Assembly (NCBI RefSeq): GCF_028656935.1
Contig: NZ_JAMDGZ010000002.1
Coordinates: forward strand, 124,001-188,000
DNA: 64,000 nucleotides
DNA from: Pseudomonas rubra
GTDB taxonomy: Bacteria > Pseudomonadota > Gammaproteobacteria > Pseudomonadales > Pseudomonadaceae
Direction: 5' to 3'
The position numbers and the translations under genes were made by a program. Positions 27,781 through 34,155 of the stretch are shown here, piece after piece. The notes under the pieces were generated by a model. The model did not search any database, was not told where the DNA came from, and saw only the letters and a list, made by a program, of their open reading frames with translations. Within the stretch, counting starts at the first letter, position 1, and every line of letters begins with the position of its first letter.

Positions 27781-29073
27781 TCAGAGAATGCTGATCGGGT
27801 ACTCGATGAACACGCGGACTTCGTTGCCGTCGTCGTTGATGTCAGCCTGACGCAGGTTGTCAGAAGTACGCAGGAACGAGCTACGCAGTTTGACGGACAG
27901 ATCCTTGGCCGGGCCTTCCTGAACCACGTACTTGAACTGGTTGAAAATCTCGCGCTCAGTACCTTCGCCCAAGCCACGGGTGTTGATGTTGTCACCACGC
28001 ACGTAGGCTACTTTGTAGGTCAGGCCCGGTACGCCAAAGGCGCCGAAGTCCAGACCGTAGGCGATCTGCCAGGAACGCTCGTCTTCGTTGTTGAAGTCGG
28101 ACCAGTAGGAGTTGGCCAGGTAGATGGTCGAACCACCATCACCTACACCACCAGCATTTTGATAACCGCTGTAGTTGTAACCGGTGTCGCCAGTACTGCG
28201 CTGATGAGCGAGGGTGACCGAGTGCGGGCCAAACGCGTAAGTCGCGGCCAGGCTCCAGATCGTGTTGTCACGACGGTCGTCAGTGGCGAACTTCTTGTCC
28301 AGCTTGGTCTTGTAGCCGTTGAAGTCCAGCGTCAGGGACTGGTCATCGGCGATCGGCTGAACGTAGTTGACGCCCAGGTACTGCTTCTTAAGCACGTCTT
28401 CAACATCGGAGCCGTACAGGGAAGCCGACAGGTTGTCGGTGAACTTGTAGCTACCGCCGAAGACGTTGATCGACTTCAGGCCACCGCTGTCACGGCCCTC
28501 GGCACTTTTACGCGCTTCCTGGGTGAAACGACCGGCGTTCAGTTCCAGACCCTTGATTTCCTTGGAGGTGATCAGGGTACCGGTGAAGCTTTCTGGCAGC
28601 AGGCGACCGTCGTCGTAATTCAGTACTGGCAGTTCCGGCATCTGGTCACCGTACTTCAGTACGGTATTGGAGAGGCGGAATTTGACTGCTGCGCCACCAC
28701 GGGCCAGGTTGTGCGGGGAGTTTTGCGGGTTATCTTGCGTGTCGCCTTCACCCGGCTTGAAGAAGTCGATACCGCCGCCGCCATTACGGCCCTTGCCGCC
28801 GTCCAGACGTACAGCGTACAGACCGAATGCGTCAACACCGACACCCACGGTGCCTTGGGTGTAACCAGAGGAGAACTTGCCGATGAAGGCCTGGCCCCAT
28901 TCGCTCTGGTCCTTGGCATGGTGCTTCTTGTCGCGGTTGATGAAGGCATTGCGCAGCAGAACGCTGGCTTTGCTGTCTTCCACGAAGCCCTTGGCCTCGG
29001 CCTGGTCATTGGCCATAGCCTGAGTCGCTGCCATAAGCCCCAGCGCGATCAGACTGATCCTGGTTTTCAACAT
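27781..29073 (-). CDS. OprD-family outer-membrane porin
   Basis: An outer-membrane specificity channel of the OprD family, 430 residues. It has a signal peptide (about residues 1-21, MLKTRISLIALGLMAATQAMA), then an early KASVLLRNAFINRD, WGQAFIGKFSSGYTQGTVGVG and VDAFGLYAVRLDGG. Strands alternate to a terminal FIEYPISIL ending in a hydrophobic residue. It resembles the OprE/OprQ branch, but I do not assign a symbol. AAGGA precedes the ATG. It is a monocistronic gene between two terminators. Such channels import small carboxylates or amino acids; the substrate is not evident. Confidence 0.93.
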   Translation of the reverse strand: MLKTRISLIALGLMAATQAMANDQAEAKGFVEDSKASVLLRNAFINRDKKHHAKDQSEWGQAFIGKFSSGYTQGTVGVGVDAFGLYAVRLDGGKGRNGGGGIDFFKPGEGDTQDNPQNSPHNLARGGAAVKFRLSNTVLKYGDQMPELPVLNYDDGRLLPESFTGTLITSKEIKGLELNAGRFTQEARKSAEGRDSGGLKSINVFGGSYKFTDNLSASLYGSDVEDVLKKQYLGVNYVQPIADDQSLTLDFNGYKTKLDKKFATDDRRDNTIWSLAATYAFGPHSVTLAHQRSTGDTGYNYSGYQNAGGVGDGGSTIYLANSYWSDFNNEDERSWQIAYGLDFGAFGVPGLTYKVAYVRGDNINTRGLGEGTEREIFNQFKYVVQEGPAKDLSVKLRSSFLRTSDNLRQADINDDGNEVRVFIEYPISIL

Positions 29074-29165
29074 TTTATTTTCCTTATTACTTAGTCAAAG
29101 ACGCTCTGTGACCAAACGCCAAAAACCACGCCCCCTGCGTGGGTTGACGCTCACGGGTCTGAAAA

Positions 29166-29206
29166 TAAAAAGCCCACCTGCGAATGTTCGCAGGGGGCCT
29201 TTTTTC
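29166..29206 (-). terminator. Terminator after the DsbA-like gene
   Basis: An inverted repeat with arms near AGCCCACCTGCGAA and TTCGCAGGGGGCCT has A-runs and T-runs on both sides. It ends the leftward DsbA-like transcript and separates it from the porin promoter. The T-run on the plus strand would also let it act in the other direction. Confidence 0.8.
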
Positions 29207-29303
29207 TGGACTCTTGGCCGATGGACCTACAGGCGTTGACCGAATCCTATCCGCGTGCGGATCAGCATGTCAAAATTTCGTGAAAAGGAAGTCTTTCCGG
29301 CTG

Positions 29304-29990
29304 CTAGTAGCAGCCATCCGCAGCGCAAACCATTGCGCTTGACGCCTCGGCCTCGGCGCTGAGGTAGAACTCTCGATCCAGCCACTGCACGAAGGCCTCG
29401 GGCTTGCCCAGATAGGGGCCGATGTCGATCACCTGCAAGCGCCCTTCGCGCTCCAGCACCAGGGTGGGGAAACCCTGCCCGCCGACATTGGCCAGGAAGG
29501 CGCGACTGGCCTGCATATGGCCTTGGGTGTCGACGTCCCGCAACGCGCTGGCAAACGCCTGCTCTGGCAGGCCGAGCTCATCGGCGATGGCCGCAAGGAC
29601 GGTTACATCGGCAATCCGCCGCCCTTCGACATAGTGCGCGCGCTGCAACCGCGCCAGCAGCTCCAAGCCACGACCTGCCAATTGCTCTGCCGCCAGCACG
29701 GCGGCGATTGGCGGCTCCGAGTCGAACAGCGCCTCGTTGTCACGCAGCAAGCCTTCGAAGTAATCGCGACCAAAAGGCTGCCCGGTGTACTCGGCGATGC
29801 GCCGGTCGTGGGGCATGACAAAGTCGCGCAAGCTGGCGCAAACCCTCTGCCGGTTGGCCCCGGCCATCATTCCGCCGCCATGCAGCACGATCGGCATCAG
29901 GCCGCTGGCTGCCTTGATCAGCGGCTCGGCGCCATAGCACCAGCCGCACAGCGGGTCGAAAACATAGTGAAGCGTGGTTTGCACCGGCAT
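29304..29990 (-). CDS. DsbA-family thioredoxin-fold oxidoreductase (FrnE/HCCA-isomerase-like)
   Basis: A 228-residue DsbA-fold protein with the active-site motif CGWC at residues 15-18, immediately after the first beta strand. There is no signal peptide, so it is probably cytoplasmic. The all-helical insertion and the later cis-proline region (GFPTLVLE) fit the family. Related proteins are annotated as protein-disulfide isomerases or 2-hydroxychromene-2-carboxylate isomerase relatives; the intact CxxC favours a redox role. It is divergent from the siderophore receptor. No partner is adjacent that fixes its substrate. Confidence 0.88.
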   Translation of the reverse strand: MPVQTTLHYVFDPLCGWCYGAEPLIKAASGLMPIVLHGGGMMAGANRQRVCASLRDFVMPHDRRIAEYTGQPFGRDYFEGLLRDNEALFDSEPPIAAVLAAEQLAGRGLELLARLQRAHYVEGRRIADVTVLAAIADELGLPEQAFASALRDVDTQGHMQASRAFLANVGGQGFPTLVLEREGRLQVIDIGPYLGKPEAFVQWLDREFYLSAEAEASSAMVCAADGCY

Positions 29991-30171
29991 GGATGCCTCC
30001 AGGGAAAAGTGATGGCATCAGGGTAGGCCGGATGATGATTGCGAAAAACGCTGCGTGGGTTACAGCTTTGTTGCGAAAAACCACACAAATCAGAGGTGAG
30101 ACTAAAGACCTATAGACAGAAACATTTAGAAATATACAGCTCGTCGACAAAGTCAGAAACAATTAACGTTA

Positions 30172-30190
30172 GTAAATGGCAAGCATTATC
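30172..30190. promoter_or_regulatory. Fur box upstream of the siderophore receptor
   Basis: GTAAATGGCAAGCATTATC matches 14 of the 19 positions of the classical Fur consensus, with the right half (CATTATC) perfect. It lies 38-56 bases before the receptor start, where bound Fe-Fur would block transcription. It predicts iron-repressed expression. Confidence 0.75.
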
Positions 30191-30227
30191 ATTCGCGCAA
30201 AATTTTCCCACTCCAATAAATCCCCGG

Positions 30228-32339
30228 ATGTCCGTCATGTTTGCCCCCTGCCGCCTTTCCCCCCTGACCCTGGGCTTGTCGCTGTTTTTCAGCTCAGGCC
30301 TGGTTACTGCTGCCACCACCACGTTGCCCGAAGTCTCGGTTACCGCCGAGTCTGATCGCGAGCGCGATGATCCGCGGGTGCGTGAAGTCAGCACCGCAAC
30401 CCGTACCGCCACACCGGCCCGCTATGTGCCTCAGGCCATCGATTCGGTGAAAACCAGCAACGTAATGGACTACGGCAGCAACGACCTGGGCAAGGCACTC
30501 AACGGCATCCCCAACGTCAGCAGCGGCGCCGATACCCGCTTTGACAGCGTGCGCATCCGCGGCTTCGACGCCAGCAACGACTTTTACCTGGACGGTATTC
30601 GCGACGACAGCCAATACGTACGCGACCTGCACAACATCGAACGCATCGAAGTGCTCAAGGGCCCCGCCGCCGTACTCTATGGCCGTGGCAGCCAGGGCGG
30701 GATCGTCAACCGGGTGAGCAAGCTGCCCGAAGCCGGCCGGCGCTCCAGCATCGAGGCCCAGGGCGGCAGCGAAGACCTGCGCAGCCTGTACGCCGACCTC
30801 AGCACCGACCCGACCGACAACATCAGCCTGCGCCTGAACATGGGTAACCAGGACAACAACAGCTTTCGCGACGGTATCGATGGCAGCCGCCAGTTGTTCG
30901 CGCCGTCGATGAGCTGGCAGCTGACGCCAGATCTGAACTGGCTGGTGCAGTACGAGTACAGTCGCTACAACCGCACCCCCGATCGCGGCATTCCCAGCGT
31001 CAATGGCCGCCCGGCAGACGTTGGCCGCGACACCACCTACGGCGACACCCAGCGCGACTTCATCGACGACAAGGCGCAGTCCCTGCGCTCGCGCCTGAAC
31101 TACCAGCTCAGCGACAACTGGCAGGTACGTCATACCCTGGGCCTGTTCAAGCTCAACAGCGACTTCGACAACACCTACCTGACCGGCTACAACACCACCA
31201 CCAAGCAAGTCGCCCGCCAGCGCTGGCAGCAGGACCTGAACACCCGCAACCTGTTCAACAACCTTGAGCTGGAAGGCAACTTCGACACCTTCGGCCTGCA
31301 GCACACCCTACTCACCGGCCTTGAGTTCGGCAACCAGCGCCGCGATCCGATTCTTTACACGGCAGCGACCTCGGGCGCCGGCGCTCGCCCGGTACCAGGC
31401 CTGGACCTGTACAACCCCAACCATAACCTGCAGCACACCGGCACCATGGTGGTCTCCAGCAACAACCACACCGTGGTCGACAGCCGCGGCCTTTATCTGC
31501 AGGACCAACTGCGCCTGAACGATCAGTGGCAAGTGCTGGCCGGCGTGCGTTTCGACCAGTTCGAGGTGGAAACCACCAACAAGGTCCGCGGCATCGCCGA
31601 AACACAGGACAGCAACAGCACCAGTCCACGCCTGGGCGTGGTCTATTCACCGTGGAAAGAACACTCGTTCTATGCCTCCTGGAGCAAGACCTTCTCGCCA
31701 GTGGGCGGTGGCCTGATCGGCATCACCCCGGGTGCAGCCGGCAACACCAACGAAACCAGCCCGGAGCAGACCCGGCAGAAGGAAATCGGGGTCAAGAGCG
31801 ACTGGCTCGACGAGCGCCTGAGCACCACCCTGGCGGTCTACGAGCTTGAACTCTACAACCGCCGTACCAGCGACCCGAACAACCCTGGCATCACCCTGCT
31901 CTCCGGCCTGCAGCGCTCGCGCGGTGTAGAGCTGACCGCTACGGGCAACATCGTTGGCAACTGGTATGTGCGCGGCGGCATCGGCATTCAGGATGCAACT
32001 ATTGTCGAGGACAACAACGGCCAGGAAGGCAACCGCGTGAGCAACGTCGCCAAGCGTAACGGCAGCCTGTTCGTGACCTGGAAGCCGGAGATGGGCTGGT
32101 ACGGTGAAACCGGCCTGACCCTGGTCGGCGAGCGTTACGCCGACAACCAGAACACCGCGCTCCTGCCTGGCTATGGCCGCTGGGATGCCCTGGCCGGTTT
32201 CCGCACCAAGGACTGGGACCTGCGCGCGGCGCTCAACAACATCGCCGACAAGACCTACTACAGTTCGGCCACCAGCGCCGGGCAGATCCAGTTCGGTGAC
32301 CCACGCAGCCTGATCGTCACTGGCACCTACAGCTTCTAA
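30228..32339 (+). CDS. TonB-dependent siderophore receptor (Fiu-like)
   Basis: Outer-membrane receptor importing ferric siderophores with TonB energy. About 703 residues: a signal peptide (about 1-29, ending LVTAA), then a TonB-box-like LPEVSVTA. The plug domain follows (about 50-170; IRGFDASNDFYLDGIRDD, RIEVLKGPAAVLYG), then a 22-strand barrel ending in a terminal aromatic (GTYSF). There is no N-terminal STN signalling domain and no adjacent FecIR pair, so control is probably by the upstream Fur box. It resembles catecholate receptors such as Fiu. ATG 30228 and ATG 30237 are both possible starts; neither has a strong ribosome site. The gene is closed by a strong terminator. Confidence 0.92.
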   Translation: MSVMFAPCRLSPLTLGLSLFFSSGLVTAATTTLPEVSVTAESDRERDDPRVREVSTATRTATPARYVPQAIDSVKTSNVMDYGSNDLGKALNGIPNVSSGADTRFDSVRIRGFDASNDFYLDGIRDDSQYVRDLHNIERIEVLKGPAAVLYGRGSQGGIVNRVSKLPEAGRRSSIEAQGGSEDLRSLYADLSTDPTDNISLRLNMGNQDNNSFRDGIDGSRQLFAPSMSWQLTPDLNWLVQYEYSRYNRTPDRGIPSVNGRPADVGRDTTYGDTQRDFIDDKAQSLRSRLNYQLSDNWQVRHTLGLFKLNSDFDNTYLTGYNTTTKQVARQRWQQDLNTRNLFNNLELEGNFDTFGLQHTLLTGLEFGNQRRDPILYTAATSGAGARPVPGLDLYNPNHNLQHTGTMVVSSNNHTVVDSRGLYLQDQLRLNDQWQVLAGVRFDQFEVETTNKVRGIAETQDSNSTSPRLGVVYSPWKEHSFYASWSKTFSPVGGGLIGITPGAAGNTNETSPEQTRQKEIGVKSDWLDERLSTTLAVYELELYNRRTSDPNNPGITLLSGLQRSRGVELTATGNIVGNWYVRGGIGIQDATIVEDNNGQEGNRVSNVAKRNGSLFVTWKPEMGWYGETGLTLVGERYADNQNTALLPGYGRWDALAGFRTKDWDLRAALNNIADKTYYSSATSAGQIQFGDPRSLIVTGTYSF

Positions 32340-32352
32340 ACGCAAACAACGA

Positions 32353-32388
32353 AAAAGGGCGGCATTGTTCAGACAATGCCGCCCTTTT
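32353..32388 (+). terminator. Bidirectional terminator after the siderophore receptor
   Basis: Sixteen-base arms (AAAAGGGCGGCATTGT and its complement) around a 4-base loop are flanked by A-runs and T-runs. It lies 14 bases after the receptor stop and 21 bases beyond the stop of the small convergent gene, so it serves both. Confidence 0.92.
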
Positions 32389-32408
32389 CATTTCTGTTGC
32401 TGAACCAC

Positions 32409-32615
32409 CTAGCGGCTGCCATCACCCAACAGCGCCTCCAGCTCTGCTTCGGTAAGCAGGCCTGTTGGATATCGCGCCAGCAGCGTGCGACGCTGGTCGG
32501 CCTTCCTGACCCGGTTTGCTCCATGGTGTTTCAACCACTGCGCTACGCGCTGGAGGGACTCGTGATTCATCGCTGATGGGGGCGAAGCCGGCTCACTTGC
32601 TGCATTCATTTTCAC
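32409..32615 (-). CDS. Small hypothetical protein, 68 residues
   Basis: A short basic protein that I do not recognise. The GTG start has AGGGAG five bases upstream and the stop is followed by a shared terminator, which supports a real gene. Residues about 16-64 look helical and conserved in style (NHESLQRVAQWLKHHG, RRTLLARYPTGLLTEAELEALL). There is no signal peptide or membrane segment. It may instead begin at the internal methionine at residue 16. No function is proposed. Confidence 0.6.
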   Translation of the reverse strand: MKMNAASEPASPPSAMNHESLQRVAQWLKHHGANRVRKADQRRTLLARYPTGLLTEAELEALLGDGSR

Positions 32616-32752
32616 ACGTACTCCCTGGGGCCGTGAGCGGCAAACCTACTCAAACTTTGTGACAGAACCATGCTGGCCTATCTGTTTGAAATACAATGCA
32701 AAACAAATACAAGAGGTGTGCCAGAAGCGCATGCCAGTCGTCGTCCACGCAA

Positions 32753-32780
32753 AAAAAAACCCGTCAAATGACGGGCTTTT
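32753..32780 (-). terminator. Terminator of aguA
   Basis: An inverted repeat ACCCGTCA / TGACGGGC around a 4-base loop is followed on the minus strand by nine T residues. It lies 14 bases past the aguA stop. Confidence 0.88.
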
Positions 32781-32793
32781 TGCGTACTGCACT

Positions 32794-33900
32794 TCAGCCC
32801 TTGGCGGGCGCCGGTTGCTGCTGGGTCAGGCAATGAATGTTGCCGCCACCCAGAAGCATCTCCCGCCCGGGGATCATCACCACTTCGTGGTCAGGGAACA
32901 CTCGCGCCAGAATCGCTCTAGCCTCAGCATCTGCAGGGTCGTCGAAGCTTGGTGCGATGATGCCGCCATTGACGATCAGGAAGTTGACGTAGGATCCGGC
33001 CAGGCGCACCGATGGGTTGCGCTCCTGGCTGCCGGCCACCGGATCGACCCCGGCGCACTCTTCTTCAGTGGCGAACAGCGGCCCAGGAATCGGCATCTTG
33101 TGCACGGTAAAGGCACGACCTTGGGCGTCACGGCTGTTTTCCAGCACCGCCATTGCCGCATGGCAACGCGCATAGTTGGGGTCTTGCGGATCATCGGTCC
33201 AGGCCAGTAACACTTCACCTGGGCGAACGTAACAACAGAAGTTGTCGACATGGCCGTCGGTCTCGTCGTTGTACAGGCCATCCGGCAGCCAGATGATGCT
33301 GTCCACCGCCAGGTGATCGCGCAGGATCGCTTCGATCTGCTCGCGGCTCAGGTGCGGGTTGCGGTTGTGGTTGAGCAGGCATTCTTCGGTGGTGATCAGC
33401 GTGCCTTCACCGTCGACGTGGATCGAGCCACCTTCGAGCACGAAGCCTTCGGTGTGGTAGCGCTGGCAGCGCTCCATCTCCAGTACCTTGCTGGCCAGTT
33501 GCTCGTCGCGATTCCACGGCGAGTACAGCCCACCCTCGAAGCCGCCCCAGGCGTTGAAACCCCAATCGACGCCACGTACTTCACCGCTGTCATTGATAAC
33601 GAAGGTCGGGCCGGTATCGCGAACCCAGGCGTCGTCGTTGCTGATTTCCACCACGCGGACGTTCGGCAGGTCCAGGCGCGCTCGGGCGTTATCGTACTGT
33701 GCGGCGGAGACCGCAACGGTCACCGGCTGGAATCGGGCGATGGCCTTGGCCAAGGTTACGTGGGCAGCCTGCACCGGCTTGCCGCCCAGACGCCAGTTGT
33801 CCGGGCGCTCGGGCCAGACCATCCAGACCTGGGTTTGTGGTGCCCATTCGGCAGGCATGTGAAAGCCGTCGGCGCGCGGGGTACTGGTGAGAGTTTTCAT
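32794..33900 (-). CDS. aguA: Agmatine deiminase
   Basis: Converts agmatine to N-carbamoylputrescine plus ammonia in the arginine-decarboxylase route to putrescine. The 368-residue product carries the family signatures: [22 protein letters not shown] at the start (given here only in part by position, residues 15-36), [13 protein letters not shown] near residue 90 and [16 protein letters not shown] near 210. The catalytic cysteine is in GGGNIHC at residue 357. The sequence looks intact. In other Pseudomonas it is co-transcribed after aguB (N-carbamoylputrescine amidase), but here only the 3' end of aguB remains upstream, so the next step must be supplied elsewhere or is missing. Confidence 0.96.
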   Translation of the reverse strand: MKTLTSTPRADGFHMPAEWAPQTQVWMVWPERPDNWRLGGKPVQAAHVTLAKAIARFQPVTVAVSAAQYDNARARLDLPNVRVVEISNDDAWVRDTGPTFVINDSGEVRGVDWGFNAWGGFEGGLYSPWNRDEQLASKVLEMERCQRYHTEGFVLEGGSIHVDGEGTLITTEECLLNHNRNPHLSREQIEAILRDHLAVDSIIWLPDGLYNDETDGHVDNFCCYVRPGEVLLAWTDDPQDPNYARCHAAMAVLENSRDAQGRAFTVHKMPIPGPLFATEEECAGVDPVAGSQERNPSVRLAGSYVNFLIVNGGIIAPSFDDPADAEARAILARVFPDHEVVMIPGREMLLGGGNIHCLTQQQPAPAKG

Positions 33901-33920
33901 AAAGGATCCTTGCTGGACTG

Positions 33921-34040
33921 TCAGGATTGCAGCGCGCCGTCGAGGGTCTTCAGCGGGTCGTACAGATGCGGACGACGGTCACCGAAGGTGCCCCAGGCAC
34001 TGCGAATGTGCTCAAGTTTATTGAGGTCGAAAGCATGCAC
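33921..34040 (-). pseudogene. aguB: 3' remnant of aguB (N-carbamoylputrescine amidase)
   Basis: On the minus strand a frame of about 39 codons ending in TGA at 33923-33921 encodes [20 protein letters not shown] followed by [13 protein letters not shown]. This matches the characteristic C-terminus of AguB-type nitrilase-family amidases (DLD...RxxWGxFRDRRPxLYxxLxTLDG). It lies 20 bases upstream of aguA, exactly where the end of aguB should be. Everything upstream of it, including the catalytic Glu-Lys-Cys region, is missing; AT-rich DNA and the terminator of the next gene replace it. The frame stays open for some codons further, but without recognisable similarity. Confidence 0.8.
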
Positions 34041-34104
34041 CAAGAGAAGTTTATATCCGATAAATATCGACTTTAAAAGCGAACAAATAAAAATAAATCC
34101 AACA

Positions 34105-34146
34105 AAAAGCCGTCTAATCCGATAACAATCGAATTAGACGGCTTTA
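34105..34146 (-). terminator. Terminator of the kinase-aminotransferase gene
   Basis: Long arms (AAAGCCGTCTAAT and ATTAGACGGCTTT) enclose a 14-base loop and are followed on the minus strand by T-rich sequence. It lies 10 bases past the stop of the 969-residue gene. The loop itself holds an inverted repeat (TCCGATAACAATCGA, 34118-34132) closely resembling another at 34056-34070. Confidence 0.88.
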
Positions 34147-34155
34147 GCTCAGGTA

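Noticed and set aside
32616..32793. Possible small RNA between the 68-residue gene and aguA
   Set aside because: The terminator here has its longer T-run on the minus strand, directly after aguA, and no promoter was found for a plus-strand transcript.
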